From Negativicutes bacterium (lineage in GTDB: Bacteria > Bacillota > JAAYKD01), in NCBI GenBank assembly GCA_021372785.1, contig JAJFTT010000048.1, positions 1 through 64,000 on the forward strand: a stretch of DNA of 64,000 nt. The letters are read 5' to 3'. Under the pieces are notes generated by a model that was not told where the DNA came from, ran no database searches, and worked only from the letters and a program-made list of their open reading frames with translations. Within the stretch, counting starts at the first letter, position 1, and the number at the start of each line of letters is the position of its first letter. Shown piece after piece: positions 1 through 12,390 of the stretch. The position numbers and the translations under genes were made by a program.

Positions 1-136
1 AATGCCGGGTGACAACGTGGTGATGGGAGTGGAACTGATCACTCCGATTGCCATCGAAAAAGAATTGCGTTTCGCAATTCGCGAAGGCGGCCGCACGGTT
101 GGCGCCGGTGTCGTCACCGAAATCAAAGAAGCCTAG
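1..136 (+). CDS. tuf: Elongation factor Tu, C-terminal end (partial)
   Basis: Reading frame 2 encodes the last 44 residues of EF-Tu, from [20 protein letters not shown] to the terminal GVVTEIKEA before TAG at 134-136. This is the domain III beta-barrel edge of the GTPase that delivers aminoacyl-tRNA to the ribosome. The 5' part lies outside the window. Its place just before rpsJ matches the usual end of the str operon running into the S10 operon. The identification rests on near-invariant C-terminal residues. Confidence 0.96.
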   Translation, partial: MPGDNVVMGVELITPIAIEKELRFAIREGGRTVGAGVVTEIKEA

Positions 137-147
137 AAGAAGGTAAG

Positions 148-195
148 CCGTTTCGGTGCGATAATTAGGGTTGCAACTTTATCGCACCAAAACGG
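148..195 (+). promoter_or_regulatory. Hairpin in the tuf-rpsJ leader
   Basis: The 171-base gap between tuf and rpsJ holds a long inverted repeat: an arm at 148-163 pairs with 180-195 (core CGGTGCGATA with TATCGCACC, extended by CCGTTT with AAAACGG). No T-run follows, so it is not a plain intrinsic terminator. S10-operon leaders are often regulatory, so an attenuation or processing role is possible; that role is inference. Confidence 0.4.
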
Positions 196-307
196 GACCG
201 ATAATTTGCGATGAAGCAGAAGGTTGCCTGGTGAAATATCCTTTGGCATCAGGGGAATTTTTGCGGAGTTGTCAGTCCGCATAGATCGGACGAAGGAGGA
301 AACAAGA

Positions 308-616
308 GTGGCACAACAAAAAATTCGTATTCGCCTGAAAGCTTTTGACCACAATCTCTTGGATGCCTGCGCTGAAAAAATTGTGGAAACAGCAAAACGT
401 ACCGGTGCACAAGTATCGGGACCAATTCCGTTGCCGACCGAGAAAAACTTGTATACCATTCTCCGTGCTGTGCACAAATACAAAGATTCGCGGGAACAAT
501 TCGAGATGCGTACACACAAACGTTTAATCGATATCCTGGAACCGACGCAGAAAACAGTGAATGATTTAATGAAACTGGATCTACCTGCCGGCGTCGATAT
601 TGAGATTAAACTTTAA
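308..616 (+). CDS. rpsJ: 30S ribosomal protein S10
   Basis: S10 is a small-subunit head protein that also takes part in transcription antitermination (NusB-NusE). The GTG at 308 is chosen because an AAGGAGGA site lies at 293-300 and the product is 102 residues ([19 protein letters not shown]...), the normal S10 length. The in-frame ATG at 224 lacks a good ribosome site and would add 28 foreign residues. First gene of the S10 cluster, 23 bases before rplC. Confidence 0.97.
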   Translation: MAQQKIRIRLKAFDHNLLDACAEKIVETAKRTGAQVSGPIPLPTEKNLYTILRAVHKYKDSREQFEMRTHKRLIDILEPTQKTVNDLMKLDLPAGVDIEIKL

Positions 617-639
617 CGCCATCAGGGAGGTGAAAGTGG

Positions 640-1266
640 ATGAAAAAAGCAATCATTGGTAAGAAATTAGGCATGACTCAGATTTTCTTGGATAATGGTC
701 AAGTCGTTCCTGTTACCGTTGTAGAAGCCGGCCCCTGTGTGGTTGTGCAGAAAAAAACGGTGGAGAACGACGGCTATTCCGCTATTCAAATCGGTTTTGG
801 TGAGATCGCCGAACGGAAAGTGAACAAGCCGGAAACAGGCCATTTCAAAAAAAGTAATCTTGCTCCGAAACGTGTTTTGAAAGAACTGCGTTTGGAGAAT
901 GCACAGGATTATGAAGTGGGTCAGTCTCTCACCTGCGATCTTTTCGCAGTAAATGAGTTTATTGATGTCAGCGGGATCAGCAAAGGTCATGGTTTTACAG
1001 GCAGTATCAAGCGCTGGAATCATCATCGCGGCAAAATGACTCATGGTTCCAAATTTCACAGGGCTCCCGGTACTTTGGCAGCTCGTGCAGCGGCACGTGT
1101 GCCAAAAGGCCGTAAGATGCCCGGACATTACGGCGTTGACAATACGACGATTCTCAATTTGAGAGTTGTCCGCGTGATTGCCGATCGTAATTTGTTGTTA
1201 GTCAGAGGCTCCGTACCCGGTCAGGTAGGCAGCCTTTTGACCATCAAGAACGCTGCTAAAAAGTAG
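640..1266 (+). CDS. rplC: 50S ribosomal protein L3
   Basis: 208 residues beginning [16 protein letters not shown], the standard bacterial L3 start. The central [14 protein letters not shown] extension reaches the peptidyl transferase centre in known structures, and the conserved [20 protein letters not shown] stretch is present. GGGAGGTGA precedes the ATG. Second gene of the S10 cluster. No anomalies. Confidence 0.98.
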   Translation: MKKAIIGKKLGMTQIFLDNGQVVPVTVVEAGPCVVVQKKTVENDGYSAIQIGFGEIAERKVNKPETGHFKKSNLAPKRVLKELRLENAQDYEVGQSLTCDLFAVNEFIDVSGISKGHGFTGSIKRWNHHRGKMTHGSKFHRAPGTLAARAAARVPKGRKMPGHYGVDNTTILNLRVVRVIADRNLLLVRGSVPGQVGSLLTIKNAAKK

Positions 1267-1296
1267 CGGGATGATGACAGGAAAGGAGGATAGGCT

Positions 1297-1920
1297 ATGC
1301 CTCAAGTAGCTGTATACAATACCCTGGGAGAAAAAGTTGGCGAAATGAGCTTGTGTGAATCGCTTTTCGCAACTGAAGTCAGCGAGCCGAGCCTGCATCA
1401 AGCCGTTGTTGCTTATTTAGCTGCACAAAGACAGGGTACCCATTCGACGCTGCTCCGTTCGGAGGTCCGCGGCGGCGGAAAAAAACCTTGGCGTCAAAAA
1501 GGAACCGGTCATGCCAGAGCCGGCTCCAGCCGTTCGCCGATTTGGCGAAAAGGCGGTATCACTTTCGGACCGAAACCGAGAGATTACCGCATCAAAATGC
1601 ACAAAAACGTAAAACGGATTGCCATGCGATCTGCTTTTACCAGTAAAGTCAATGATCAGGATCTGATCATCTTAGAGAGTCTGGATATGACTTCGCCGAA
1701 AACCAAAGAAATGGTCACCTTATTAAAAAACCTGAAGATTGATCGCAAAGCTTTGTTCATCACGGCGGGTCCCGAAAAAAATGTTTACCTCTCCGCAAGA
1801 AACCTTCCCGGTATCAGCGTAACTTTCTCCGGCAGCGTGAATGTTTATGACATTCTGCTCCATGATAAGCTGATCATCGTGAAAGATGCGGTCGGTAAAT
1901 TAGAGGAGGTATTTGCGTAA
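1297..1920 (+). CDS. rplD: 50S ribosomal protein L4
   Basis: 207 residues with the L4 loop signature [20 protein letters not shown] followed by [12 protein letters not shown], which lines the exit tunnel. In some bacteria L4 represses its own operon at the S10 leader; nothing in the sequence proves that here. The ATG at 1297 follows AAAGGAGGA. The stop codon overlaps the rplW start by one base, indicating translational coupling. Confidence 0.98.
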   Translation: MPQVAVYNTLGEKVGEMSLCESLFATEVSEPSLHQAVVAYLAAQRQGTHSTLLRSEVRGGGKKPWRQKGTGHARAGSSRSPIWRKGGITFGPKPRDYRIKMHKNVKRIAMRSAFTSKVNDQDLIILESLDMTSPKTKEMVTLLKNLKIDRKALFITAGPEKNVYLSARNLPGISVTFSGSVNVYDILLHDKLIIVKDAVGKLEEVFA

Positions 1921-2210
1921 TGCGTGAACCTCATGAAGTTCTGGTAAAACCGATTATCACTGAAAAAACCAGTGCCATGATGGCAAACAAGAAGTATGTA
2001 TTCAAGGTGCATCCGGATGCCAACAAAATCGAAATCAAATATGCGGTGGAAAAAGTTTTCGAAGTTCAGGTAGCCGATGTCAATACCCTGCATGTAAAAG
2101 GTAAAAAGAAACGGGTCGGAGCACATTACGGTTACACTTCCGATTGGAAAAAAGCGATTGTTACTTTGACCAAAGATTCCAAGACTATCGGCTTCTTCGA
2201 TGGGCTATAA
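1920..2210 (+). CDS. rplW: 50S ribosomal protein L23
   Basis: 96 residues, [20 protein letters not shown]..., matching the L23 start motif (IxxPxxTEKS/T). L23 sits at the tunnel exit and docks trigger factor and SRP. The ATG shares its A with the TAA of rplD, and the AGGAGG at 1902-1908 lies inside rplD. Normal length. Confidence 0.97.
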   Translation: MREPHEVLVKPIITEKTSAMMANKKYVFKVHPDANKIEIKYAVEKVFEVQVADVNTLHVKGKKKRVGAHYGYTSDWKKAIVTLTKDSKTIGFFDGL

Positions 2211-2225
2211 GGAGGAGGATGACAA

Positions 2226-3053
2226 ATGGCTGTAAAAACATACAAACCAACCTCTCCGGCCCGCCGTGCCATGACAGGTTACTCGTTTGACGAGATCACG
2301 CGCCAAACCCCGGAGAAGTCTTTGCTGGCTCCTTTGATCAGCCGCGGCGGCCGCAATAATCATGGCCACTTAACGGTTCGTCATCAGGGCGGCGGCGCCA
2401 AACGGATGTATCGCCTGATTGACTTTAAACGTAGCAAAGACGACATCCCTGCAAAAGTATTCAGTATTGAATATGATCCCAATCGTACTGCCCGGATCGC
2501 CCTGATCTGCTATGCGGATGGTGAGAAGAGCTATATTCTGGCTCCTGTTGGTTTGAAGGTTGGCGACACCGTTATTTCCGGTGAAAGCGTTGATATCAAA
2601 CCCGGCAATGCATTACCTTTAAGAAAAATCCCGGTTGGCACGTTGATTCACAATATCGAATTGAAAATCGGTAAAGGCGGTCAATTAGTGCGCTCCGCCG
2701 GTGTATCTGCTCAGTTGATGGCGAAGGAATCGGAATATGTTCACGTTCGCCTTCCCTCCAACGAAATGCGCCTTATCCATGGCAACTGCAAAGCTTCTAT
2801 TGGTGAGGTAGGTAACCTGGAGCATGAAAATGTAAAAATCGGTAAAGCCGGTCGCTCACGTCATATGGGAATCCGTCCTACCGTCCGCGGCGTGGTCATG
2901 AATCCTGTGGATCATCCGCATGGTGGCGGCGAAGGTCGTTCTCCGGTTGGCCATAAGAGCCCTCTGAGCCCGTGGGGTCAGAAAACGAACGGTTTCAAGA
3001 CTCGCAAGAAGAAAGCATCCGATAAGTACATTGTTACACGACGGAGCAAGTAA
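2226..3053 (+). CDS. rplB: 50S ribosomal protein L2
   Basis: 275 residues. The N-terminal [11 protein letters not shown] start and the C-terminal motif [18 protein letters not shown] are diagnostic; the latter histidine region is near the peptidyl transferase centre. Preceded by GGAGGAGG at 2211-2218. Standard position between L23 and S19. Confidence 0.98.
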   Translation: MAVKTYKPTSPARRAMTGYSFDEITRQTPEKSLLAPLISRGGRNNHGHLTVRHQGGGAKRMYRLIDFKRSKDDIPAKVFSIEYDPNRTARIALICYADGEKSYILAPVGLKVGDTVISGESVDIKPGNALPLRKIPVGTLIHNIELKIGKGGQLVRSAGVSAQLMAKESEYVHVRLPSNEMRLIHGNCKASIGEVGNLEHENVKIGKAGRSRHMGIRPTVRGVVMNPVDHPHGGGEGRSPVGHKSPLSPWGQKTNGFKTRKKKASDKYIVTRRSK

Positions 3054-3073
3054 TAGACAAGGGAGGCTAGACA

Positions 3074-3370
3074 ATGTCCAGATCCATTAAGAAGGGTCCT
3101 TATATTGCCGACCACTTGCTCAAGAAGATCCAGGCAATGAATGCGAACCGTGAGAAAAAAGTTGTGAAAACTTGGTCTCGCGCTTCGACGATTTTCCCGG
3201 ATATGGTTGGCCATACCATCGCAGTGCATGACGGAAGAAAACATGTACCTGTATATATTTCGGAAGATATGATCGGTCATAAACTTGGCGAATTCGCTCC
3301 CACCCGCACATTCCGCGGACACAGCGGCGGCGCCGAGAAGACAACCGGTACGAAAAAGGTAGGGGTGTAA
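3074..3370 (+). CDS. rpsS: 30S ribosomal protein S19
   Basis: 98 residues starting [18 protein letters not shown] and containing [20 protein letters not shown], both typical of S19, which binds 16S rRNA in the 30S head with S13. GGGAGG lies 9 bases before the ATG. The stop is 4 bases from the rplV start. Confidence 0.98.
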   Translation: MSRSIKKGPYIADHLLKKIQAMNANREKKVVKTWSRASTIFPDMVGHTIAVHDGRKHVPVYISEDMIGHKLGEFAPTRTFRGHSGGAEKTTGTKKVGV

Positions 3371-3374
3371 GCAT

Positions 3375-3719
3375 ATGGAGAGTAAAGAGAGTAAAGCAAT
3401 TGCTCGTTATATCCGGATAGCCCCCCTGAAAGTCCGTATTGTTATGAACAATATTCGTGGCAAGAATGTTGACGAAGCATTAACGATTTTGCGTTATACG
3501 CCGAAAGCCGCTTCGCCAATCATCGCGAAAGTTGTGAAATCCGCTGTCGCGAATGCGGAAAACAATTACGATATGGACAGTTCCCGTCTTTATATCGCTG
3601 CTGCATTTGTAGATCAGGGTCCAACGATGAAGCGGGCGCAGCCTCATCAGCGTGGTCGTGCGTTTCCCATTTTGAAACGCAGCAGTCACATCACGATCGT
3701 AGTAAAAGAGCGTGCATAG
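3375..3719 (+). CDS. rplV: 50S ribosomal protein L22
   Basis: 114 residues with the L22 signatures [15 protein letters not shown] and, towards the C-terminus, [20 protein letters not shown], the tunnel-lining hairpin where macrolide-resistance changes occur in other species. Directly follows rpsS. Ordinary length and order. Confidence 0.97.
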   Translation: MESKESKAIARYIRIAPLKVRIVMNNIRGKNVDEALTILRYTPKAASPIIAKVVKSAVANAENNYDMDSSRLYIAAAFVDQGPTMKRAQPHQRGRAFPILKRSSHITIVVKERA

Positions 3720-3754
3720 CGACGGAGCGCAAGTAAGCAAGGAGGGAAAATAGA

Positions 3755-4423
3755 GTGGGTCAAAAAATTCATCCTTACGGTCTGCGTCTTGGCATCATTA
3801 AGGACTGGGAATCTCGCTGGTTTGCAACTAAGAATTTCTCAGATCTTTTGGTCGAAGACTACAAGCTTCGTAAGTTTCTGAAAGATAAGCTCTATCAAGC
3901 CGGTCTCTCGAAAATTGAAATCGAGCGGACTGCAAACCGGGTCAGCGTGATCCTGTTTACTGCTAAACCTGGTATTGTCATCGGCAGAGGCGGTGCGGGG
4001 ATTGAAGATCTGCGCAAACAACTCGAGGCGATGGTCAAGAAACCGGTCAATATCAAAGTAAACGAAATCCGTTTTGCCGAAGGGGATGCCCAATTGGTAG
4101 CGGAGAATATCGCTGCGCAATTGGAAAAAAGAATCGGATTCCGCCGCGCCATGAAACAATCCATCATGCGTGCGATGCGGTCACCCGGAGTCAAAGGCTG
4201 CAAGGTCCAATGTTCCGGCCGGTTGGGCGGCGCCGAAATTGCCCGGGATGAGAAGTTCCATGAAGGCACCATTCCGCTGCATACCCTGAGAGCAGATATC
4301 CAATATGGAATTACCGAAGCCAAGACCACTTATGGTCGCATCGGTGTAAAAGTATGGATTTACAAAGGTCAAGTATTACCGAAGCCGAAAGTGAAAACGG
4401 AAGCTAAGGAAGGGGGCAAATAA
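3755..4423 (+). CDS. rpsC: 30S ribosomal protein S3
   Basis: 222 residues from a GTG start ([20 protein letters not shown]), preceded by AAGGAGGG. The KH-type RNA-binding GxxG segment ([20 protein letters not shown]) is near residues 69-88. S3 forms part of the mRNA entry channel. The stop is one base from the rplP start. Confidence 0.98.
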   Translation: MGQKIHPYGLRLGIIKDWESRWFATKNFSDLLVEDYKLRKFLKDKLYQAGLSKIEIERTANRVSVILFTAKPGIVIGRGGAGIEDLRKQLEAMVKKPVNIKVNEIRFAEGDAQLVAENIAAQLEKRIGFRRAMKQSIMRAMRSPGVKGCKVQCSGRLGGAEIARDEKFHEGTIPLHTLRADIQYGITEAKTTYGRIGVKVWIYKGQVLPKPKVKTEAKEGGK

Positions 4424-4424
4424 A

Positions 4425-4859
4425 ATGTTACTCCCCAAACGTGTCAAGTACCGCAAACAACATCGCGGTAAAATGCGCGGTCTGACCAAGGGCGGTGCAG
4501 AATTAAGCGGCGGCGAATTCGGATTGCAGGCTTTAGAAGCCTCATGGATCAGCGCCCGTCAGATCGAGGCAGCCCGTGTCGCCATGACTCGTTTTATCAA
4601 ACGTGGCGGTAAAGTCTGGATCAAAATATTTCCGGATAAACCGGTTACGCAAAAACCGGCTGAAACCCGTATGGGTTCCGGCAAAGGTGCTCCTGAATAT
4701 TGGGTAGCGGTTGTGAAACCCGGCCGTATCATGTTTGAAATCGCCGGTGTGACGGAAGAAACTGCCCGTGAAGCTTTCCGGTTAGCTGCCCATAAGTTGC
4801 CGATCAGAACGAAATTTATTAAACGTGAAGAAGTGGGTGGTGAAATCAATGAAGGTTAA
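4425..4859 (+). CDS. rplP: 50S ribosomal protein L16
   Basis: 144 residues starting [19 protein letters not shown], with the conserved [19 protein letters not shown] and [18 protein letters not shown] motifs. L16 helps position tRNA near the peptidyl transferase centre. Its 3' end overlaps rpmC by 11 bases. Confidence 0.98.
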   Translation: MLLPKRVKYRKQHRGKMRGLTKGGAELSGGEFGLQALEASWISARQIEAARVAMTRFIKRGGKVWIKIFPDKPVTQKPAETRMGSGKGAPEYWVAVVKPGRIMFEIAGVTEETAREAFRLAAHKLPIRTKFIKREEVGGEINEG

Positions 4860-5058
4860 GGAATTGCGCAAGCAGATCAGCGATATGAACGCTACCGAGC
4901 TTGAGCAAAAGCTCGCGAGTTTAAAGGCTGAGCTATTTAACCTCCGTTTCCAAATGGCTATGGGGCAGTTGGATAATCCAATGCGCATCCGTGAAGTCAG
5001 AAAAGCCATTGCCCGCGTCAAAACCCGCATTCGTCAGCGGGAACTCAATATCGGTTAA
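4849..5058 (+). CDS. rpmC: 50S ribosomal protein L29
   Basis: 69 residues, [20 protein letters not shown]..., with the L29 segment [20 protein letters not shown]. The ATG at 4849 is preferred to the upstream in-frame ATG at 4825 because it gives the standard L29 N-terminus and sits after the GTGGTGA region inside rplP. The two genes overlap by 11 bases. Confidence 0.95.
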   Translation: MKVKELRKQISDMNATELEQKLASLKAELFNLRFQMAMGQLDNPMRIREVRKAIARVKTRIRQRELNIG

Positions 5059-5087
5059 TGGCAGGAAACAAAAAGGAGGAGCCAAAT

Positions 5088-5345
5088 ATGATAGATCGCG
5101 CTCGTCGTAAAATGAAGACCGGTGTGGTTGTCAGTGATAAGATGGATAAAACCATTGTTGTTTCTGTAGAAAGAATGGTACAACATCCTCTGTATGGCAA
5201 ACGCATTCGTCTTACTACGAAATTCAAAGCCCATGATGAAAACAACGAATGCCAGGAAGGCGATACCGTGACCATAATGGAAACAAGACCGCTTTCCAAA
5301 GACAAACGCTGGCGGTTGGTTGAAATCGTCGAACGGGCAAAATAG
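5088..5345 (+). CDS. rpsQ: 30S ribosomal protein S17
   Basis: 85 residues from ATG 5088 ([20 protein letters not shown]), just after AAAAGGAGGA at 5071-5080. An earlier in-frame ATG at 5058 would place that strong site inside the coding region. The motif [20 protein letters not shown] is typical of S17, a primary 16S rRNA binding protein. Confidence 0.94.
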   Translation: MIDRARRKMKTGVVVSDKMDKTIVVSVERMVQHPLYGKRIRLTTKFKAHDENNECQEGDTVTIMETRPLSKDKRWRLVEIVERAK

Positions 5346-5384
5346 TCTTGAAGCCCATTGCAGACGAAAGGGGGATGAAACCAC

Positions 5385-5753
5385 ATGATTCAACAGCAGA
5401 CTGTTTTGAATGTTGCTGATAATTCCGGTGCGAAAACAATTATGTGTATTCGCGTCAAAGGCGGTCATTACCGTCGCTATGGTAATGTCGGCGATACGAT
5501 TGTTGCTGCCGTCAAAACCGCCACACCCGGCGGCGTTGTTAAAAAAGGCGAAGTTGTCAAGGCTGTCATCGTCAGAACCCGTAAGGGGATGGGACGGGAC
5601 GACGGTTCTTACATTCGCTTCGACGATAATGCGGCCGTTATTATCAAGGAAGATAAGAGCCCGCGTGGCACTCGTATCTTTGGGCCTGTTGCTCGGGAAT
5701 TACGCGAAAGAGATTATATGAAAATCATTTCGCTAGCTCCCGAAGTTCTGTAG
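5385..5753 (+). CDS. rplN: 50S ribosomal protein L14
   Basis: 122 residues starting [20 protein letters not shown], the usual L14 N-terminus, and ending in [20 protein letters not shown]14 contacts 16S rRNA at an inter-subunit bridge. AAAGGGGG precedes the ATG. Canonical length and position. Confidence 0.98.
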   Translation: MIQQQTVLNVADNSGAKTIMCIRVKGGHYRRYGNVGDTIVAAVKTATPGGVVKKGEVVKAVIVRTRKGMGRDDGSYIRFDDNAAVIIKEDKSPRGTRIFGPVARELRERDYMKIISLAPEVL

Positions 5754-5770
5754 TCAGGAGGTGTACTAGT

Positions 5771-6100
5771 TTGACAGCACCTAAAATGCATGTTAGAAAA
5801 GACGATACCGTCGTTATTTTACAGGGAAAAGATGCAGGCAAGCAGGGTAAGATCTTAGTAGCGATGCCAAACGACCGTAAAGTCATTGTGGAAGGCATCA
5901 ATATTATTAAGCGTCATACGCGTCCTTCCAATACAAATCCCAAAGGCGGAATTGTGGAAAAGGAAGCGCCGGTTTTCGCTGCCAGAGTGCAAGTCGTCTG
6001 CAAAAGCTGCAAAAAACCGACCAGAGTCGGCCGCAAAATTGCCGAAGACGGCAGTCACGTTCGTTATTGTAAAAAATGCGGACAGTCCCTTGATAAATAG
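5771..6100 (+). CDS. rplX: 50S ribosomal protein L24
   Basis: 109 residues from TTG 5771, 7 bases after AGGAGGTG. The KOW motif (VRKDDTVVILQGKDAGKQGK) lies near residues 8-27. The C-terminal half carries two Cys-x2-Cys pairs (CKSC and CKKC), giving a likely zinc-ribbon form of L24. L24 is an early assembly protein. An ATG five codons downstream is a less likely start. Confidence 0.96.
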   Translation: MTAPKMHVRKDDTVVILQGKDAGKQGKILVAMPNDRKVIVEGINIIKRHTRPSNTNPKGGIVEKEAPVFAARVQVVCKSCKKPTRVGRKIAEDGSHVRYCKKCGQSLDK

Positions 6101-6120
6101 AGGAAGGGAGGTAAACTATC

Positions 6121-6660
6121 TTGTCCCGATTGAAAGAAAAATATCAAAATGAAGTGACACCAGCTTTGATGGAGCGCTTCAAATACAGCAGCGTGATGAG
6201 TGTTCCCCGTCTATCGAAGATTGTGATTAATATCGGCGTGGGAGATGCATTGCAAAACTCAAAATTGCTGGACGCATCGGTCAGTGATCTGACAACAATT
6301 GCCGGACAAAAACCGGTGATTACGAAAGCGAAGAAATCAATCGCAAACTTTAAACTGCGTGAAGGCGTTTCAATTGGCACCATGGTGACTTTGCGCGGCG
6401 AGCGTATGTGGTCTTTCCTGGATAAGCTAATGAATATCAACCTTCCCCGCGTTCGTGACTTTCGCGGAGTTTCTCCGAAAGCTTTTGATGGTCGTGGTAA
6501 CTATTCCCTCGGCGTGAAAGAGCAATTGATCTTCCCTGAAATTGAATATGATAAGGTCGACAAAATTCGGGGTATGAATATTTCTATTGTCACCACGGCA
6601 AGAACAGACGAAGAGGCCTTCGAGTTGCTGAAAGCACTCGGTATGCCTTTCCGTTCCTAA
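6121..6660 (+). CDS. rplE: 50S ribosomal protein L5
   Basis: 179 residues from TTG 6121 ([20 protein letters not shown]) after GGGAGG. The motifs [15 protein letters not shown] and [19 protein letters not shown] are diagnostic. L5 binds 5S rRNA and contacts P-site tRNA. Part of the spc cluster. Confidence 0.98.
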   Translation: MSRLKEKYQNEVTPALMERFKYSSVMSVPRLSKIVINIGVGDALQNSKLLDASVSDLTTIAGQKPVITKAKKSIANFKLREGVSIGTMVTLRGERMWSFLDKLMNINLPRVRDFRGVSPKAFDGRGNYSLGVKEQLIFPEIEYDKVDKIRGMNISIVTTARTDEEAFELLKALGMPFRS

Positions 6661-6676
6661 CTGAGGAGGAAGCTTT

Positions 6677-6862
6677 ATGGCTAAGACTTCACTAAAAATC
6701 AAACAGAGCCGTCCGCAGAAATTTAAGGTACAGGAATACAACCGCTGCAAAATTTGCGGCCGTCCTCATGCCTATATGCGGAAATTTGGCATCTGCCGCA
6801 TCTGCTTCCGCAATCTGGCGCATCAGGGACACATTCCCGGTGTCACGAAAGCCAGCTGGTAA
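6677..6862 (+). CDS. rpsN: 30S ribosomal protein S14, type Z (zinc-binding)
   Basis: 61 residues. The cysteines at 24, 27, 40 and 43 (CKIC and CRIC) form the zinc site of the short C+ type of S14, often called rpsZ. The short form is the usual housekeeping S14 of Bacillota. GAGGAGG precedes the ATG. No zinc-free paralogue is visible in the window. Confidence 0.97.
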   Translation: MAKTSLKIKQSRPQKFKVQEYNRCKICGRPHAYMRKFGICRICFRNLAHQGHIPGVTKASW

Positions 6863-6889
6863 TATCGAAACAGGGAGGAGGTCGTTTAC

Positions 6890-7288
6890 ATGGCTATGAC
6901 CGATCCGATTGCTGATATGTTAACTCGCATTCGCAATGGTAATGTGGTTTACCATGAAAAGGTAGACATTCCGGCGTCAAAGATGAAAGTGGCGCTGGCG
7001 GAGATCCTGAAAAATGAAGGATATATCCGTGATTTTCAACAAATCAGCGACAATAAACAAGGCGTTATCCGGATTTTTATGAAATACGGTGCGGAACGCG
7101 AACGCGTAATCACCGGTATCAAACGCATTTCGAAACCTGGTTTACGTGTGTATGTTCACAGAGATGAAATTCCTCGTGTCCTTGGCGGGTTGGGTGTTGC
7201 AATTATTTCCACAACATCTGGTCTAATGAGCGACAAACAAGCTCGCGCAGCAGGTCTGGGCGGCGAAGTGATTTGTTATATCTGGTAA
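6890..7288 (+). CDS. rpsH: 30S ribosomal protein S8
   Basis: 132 residues starting [18 protein letters not shown] and ending with the [13 protein letters not shown] type C-terminus, both characteristic. S8 binds helix 21 of 16S rRNA, and in enterobacteria regulates the spc operon; no such site was searched for here. GGGAGGAGG precedes the ATG. Confidence 0.98.
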   Translation: MAMTDPIADMLTRIRNGNVVYHEKVDIPASKMKVALAEILKNEGYIRDFQQISDNKQGVIRIFMKYGAERERVITGIKRISKPGLRVYVHRDEIPRVLGGLGVAIISTTSGLMSDKQARAAGLGGEVICYIW

Positions 7289-7302
7289 AGGAGGTGCCGT
7301 AA

Positions 7303-7839
7303 GTGTCTCGTATAGGTAGAATGCCGATTGTAATTCCGCAGGGCGTTAACGTTACTGTGGAAGGTAACTTGGTAAGCGTAAAGGGACCCAAGGGCACCCT
7401 GACACGTGCTTTACATCCGGAGATGAAAATTACTTTGGAAGACGGAGCCCTGCATGTCAGCCGTCCCAGTGACGCTCCGAAGCACCGTGCGCTTCATGGC
7501 TTGACCCGCGCCTTGCTGAATAACATGGTTGTCGGTGTCACTAAGGGTTTTGAGAAAAATTTAAACATTGTTGGTGTTGGGTACCGTGCTTCAAAACAAG
7601 GCAGGACCCTGGTACTCAATATGGGATATTCCCATCCGGTCGAGATTACTCCTGAGGAAGGCGTCGAAGTTGAAGTTCCCGCTCAGGCCAGAATGATCGT
7701 TAAGGGAATCGACAAAGAAAAAGTCGGTGCTCTTGCCGCTGAAATTCGTAAGGTCCGCGAACCGGAACCCTACCTCGGTAAAGGAATCATGTATGAGGGC
7801 GAAGTCATTCGTCGTAAAGTCGGTAAGACCGGTAAATAA
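7303..7839 (+). CDS. rplF: 50S ribosomal protein L6
   Basis: 178 residues from GTG 7303 ([20 protein letters not shown]) after AAGGAGGTG. The C-terminal signature [19 protein letters not shown] is intact. L6 lies near the factor-binding site of the large subunit. Confidence 0.98.
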   Translation: MSRIGRMPIVIPQGVNVTVEGNLVSVKGPKGTLTRALHPEMKITLEDGALHVSRPSDAPKHRALHGLTRALLNNMVVGVTKGFEKNLNIVGVGYRASKQGRTLVLNMGYSHPVEITPEEGVEVEVPAQARMIVKGIDKEKVGALAAEIRKVREPEPYLGKGIMYEGEVIRRKVGKTGK

Positions 7840-7871
7840 AGGGATTTGATCAAGAAAGGAGTGACTCCGCT

Positions 7872-8240
7872 TTGATCCAAAAGCCGGATGCGAATCAAGC
7901 TCGTCTGGTTCGTCATTTTCGTGTGCGTAAACAGATCAGCGGGACGGCAGAACGTCCTCGTCTCTGCGTTTACCGCAGCAACAAGCATATTGTCGCACAA
8001 GTCATTGATGATAACAGCGGTCACACCCTGGTTGCTGCTTCTTCTCTAGAAAAGGCAGTCCGGGAAGAATTAAAATACGGCGGTAATATCAGCGCCGCTA
8101 AAGTGGTTGGCAGTATCGTTGCCAAACGTGCTCTTGAAAAAGGGATCAATCAAGTAGTCTTCGATCGCGGTGGATATCTCTACCACGGCCGTATCGCCGC
8201 GCTGGCTGATGCCGCCCGTGAAGGCGGTCTGAAATTCTAG
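7872..8240 (+). CDS. rplR: 50S ribosomal protein L18
   Basis: 122 residues from TTG 7872, 8 bases after AAAGGAGTG. The motif [20 protein letters not shown] and the C-terminal [20 protein letters not shown] identify L18, a 5S rRNA binding protein. The N-terminus ([20 protein letters not shown]) is slightly divergent but of normal length. Confidence 0.97.
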   Translation: MIQKPDANQARLVRHFRVRKQISGTAERPRLCVYRSNKHIVAQVIDDNSGHTLVAASSLEKAVREELKYGGNISAAKVVGSIVAKRALEKGINQVVFDRGGYLYHGRIAALADAAREGGLKF

Positions 8241-8262
8241 GACGATTGGGAGGGAGTTTTCA

Positions 8263-8763
8263 ATGCAAAAGATTGATTTAACCAATCTGGAACTGACAGA
8301 AAAAGTGGTCTCCATCGGTCCTGTATCCAAGACCGTAAAGGGCGGACGTATTCGTCGGTTCAGAACTCTGGTTGTAGTCGGTGACCAAAAAGGTCACGTC
8401 GGGATCGGCGTCGGAAAGGCCAGAGAAGTACAGGAAGCCATCAAAAAAGGTACGGACGACGCCAAGAAAAATGTTGTAACGATTCCTATGGTAGGGACTA
8501 CGGTCCCTCATGTTAATATCGGCCGCTATGGCTCCGCGGAAGTTTTATTGAAACCGGCGGCAGTCGGGACCGGGGTGATTGCCGGCGGTCCGGTGCGTGC
8601 GATTTTGGAAGCAGCAGGCATACACGATATTTTAACAAAATCCAATGGATCTTCTAACCCTATCAATCAGGTACAAGCAACTCTCAAGGCCTTAATGACC
8701 ATGAAGACAGTTGAACAGGTAGCCAAATTGCGGGGTAAAACCGTGGAAGAAATCCTCGGTTAG
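8263..8763 (+). CDS. rpsE: 30S ribosomal protein S5
   Basis: 166 residues with the double-stranded-RNA-binding-like region containing [20 protein letters not shown] and the second domain [21 protein letters not shown]5 affects decoding fidelity. GGGAGG precedes the ATG. Confidence 0.98.
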   Translation: MQKIDLTNLELTEKVVSIGPVSKTVKGGRIRRFRTLVVVGDQKGHVGIGVGKAREVQEAIKKGTDDAKKNVVTIPMVGTTVPHVNIGRYGSAEVLLKPAAVGTGVIAGGPVRAILEAAGIHDILTKSNGSSNPINQVQATLKALMTMKTVEQVAKLRGKTVEEILG

Positions 8764-8776
8764 GGAGGAAAAAATC

Positions 8777-8965
8777 ATGGCAAAACAGATTAAAGTGACT
8801 CTATTCCGTGGTTTTGCCGGACGTACCGAAAAGCAGCGCAAAATTGCCCGGGCTTTGGGATTAACCAAACGCGAGCATGTTGTAGTGCATGACGATAACC
8901 CGGTAATCCGCGGTATGATCAACAAAATCCCCCACATGTTGATTGTGGAAGAAATTGAAGAATAG
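8777..8965 (+). CDS. rpmD: 50S ribosomal protein L30
   Basis: 62 residues, MAKQIKVTLFRGFAGRTEKQ..., ending in an L30-type MINKIPHMLIVEEIEE. A small protein present in many but not all bacteria, in its normal place between S5 and L15. GGGAGGAA precedes the ATG. Confidence 0.97.
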   Translation: MAKQIKVTLFRGFAGRTEKQRKIARALGLTKREHVVVHDDNPVIRGMINKIPHMLIVEEIEE

Positions 8966-8977
8966 GAGGTGCCCTTC

Positions 8978-9417
8978 GTGAAACTTCATGAACTAAAACC
9001 GGCTGCCGGTTCGCATAAACCCCGTCGCCGCGTTGGACGCGGTCTGGGTTCCGGGATGGGCAAAACCTCTACCCGCGGACATAAAGGCCAATGGAGCCGG
9101 ACCGGCGGCGGTGTGCGTATTGGTTTTGAAGGCGGTCAGATGCCGATTACCAGACGGATGCCGAAGGTCGGTTTCACCAATATTTTCAAAAAAGAATACG
9201 CGTTGGTTAACGTAAAATTCCTCGATTGCTTTGAAGCTGGTACCGAAGTGACGCCTGAACTGATGTATCAGGAAGGTCTGATCAATAAACTCCAGTTGCC
9301 GGTAAAAGTGCTCGGCCATGGTGATTTAACAAAAGCGCTCACCGTGAAAGCTCACAAATTCTCGGCAGCAGCCCTGGAGAAGATTGAAAAGGCCGGCGGC
9401 AAAGCAGAGGTGATTTA

Positions 9418-9418
<1 letters not shown>
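8978..9418 (+). CDS. rplO: 50S ribosomal protein L15
   Basis: 146 residues from GTG 8978 ([20 protein letters not shown]), 8 bases after AGGAGGT. A GTG at 8969 would sit inside the ribosome binding site. The glycine-rich stretch [19 protein letters not shown] is the L15 hallmark. The TAA overlaps the secY ATG. Confidence 0.96.
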
Positions 9419-11340
<1,922 letters not shown>

Positions 11341-11341
<1 letters not shown>

Positions 11342-12105
11342 TGATTATTCTGAAATCTGAAAACGAAATCAATGCAATGCGGCATGCGGGCACAATCTTA
11401 GCCAGGGTTCTCAAAGCGGTGACGGAAGCTGTACGCCCCGGCATCACGACGCAGGAACTGGATGAAATTGCTGCCGAAGTCATTCGCAAAGCGGGATGCA
11501 AACCTAGTTTTCTGGGTTATAACGGATTTCCGTCAACATTATGCATTTCTGTGAATGAAGAAGTAGTACATGGCTTCCCCGGTGCAAGAAAGCTGCAGGA
11601 AGGTGATATCGTCAGCATTGATGGCGGTGTCATCTACGAAGGAATGCATTCTGATTCGGCTGTCACACTTCCGGTTGGCGAAATCAGCGCTGAGAAAGCA
11701 CGATTGCTGCAAGTCACAAAAGAAAGTCTTTATTTGGGAATTGCCCAGGCCCTGGAAGGGAACCGCCTCAGCGATATTTCACATGCCGTTCAGGTTCATG
11801 CCGAAGCAGCCGGTTATTCGGTTGTGCGTGATCTGGTTGGTCATGGTGTTGGATGTGATTTGCATGAGGATCCCGAGATCCCTAATTACGGATCCCCGCA
11901 TCGCGGTCCTCGTCTGAAAAGCGGTATGACTTTAGCGATCGAACCCATGATCAACATGGGAAGATACGAAGTTGAAGTGGAAGAGAACCAATGGACTATT
12001 GTGACGCAAGACCGACAGCCTTCCGCTCATTTTGAGCATTCCATCTTGATTACGCCAACAGGGCCGCTGATCTTGAGTGTGGATGATGAGGAACCGGTTG
12101 AATGA
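11341..12105 (+). CDS. map: Methionine aminopeptidase, type I
   Basis: About 254 residues; removes the initiator methionine from nascent proteins. The metal ligands of the pita-bread fold are visible: D in SIDGGVIYEGMHSDSAVT, H in DLVGHGVG, E in LAIEPM and a final E in the FEHSILIT segment (normally AQFEHT). An in-frame GTG lies directly upstream at 11338. The start overlaps adk, so the two are coupled. Confidence 0.97.
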
Positions 12106-12145
12106 TGGAAGCAGAAGATTTTAGAGGAGGATTGAGCTGTAAAAC

Positions 12146-12364
12146 ATGTCCAAAGAGGATGTAATCGAAGTAGAAGGCAAAGTTGTGGAACCATTGCCCA
12201 ATGCAATGTTCCGGGTTCAGTTGGAGAACGGTCATATCGTATTAGCGCATGTGTCCGGGAAGTTGAAACTGAACTTTATCCGCATCCTCACGGGAGATAA
12301 GGTGAAGCTAGAGATTTCGCCTTACGATCTCAGTCGAGGCCGCATTACCTATCGGTTGAAGTAA
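12146..12364 (+). CDS. infA: Translation initiation factor IF-1
   Basis: 72 residues of the S1/OB-fold type: [20 protein letters not shown]..., ending [14 protein letters not shown]-1 occupies the A site during initiation. The AGGAGGA site is about 17 bases upstream, rather far; no better start is seen. Many Bacillota carry a small KOW-domain gene between map and infA; here only 40 bases separate them, so it is absent. Confidence 0.97.
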   Translation: MSKEDVIEVEGKVVEPLPNAMFRVQLENGHIVLAHVSGKLKLNFIRILTGDKVKLEISPYDLSRGRITYRLK

Positions 12365-12390
12365 CCTAAAACCTAAGGAGGTAAAAATCC

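Noticed and set aside
12106-12145. KOW-domain gene between map and infA
   Set aside because: Common in Bacillota at this place but only 40 bases are present, so it is absent here.
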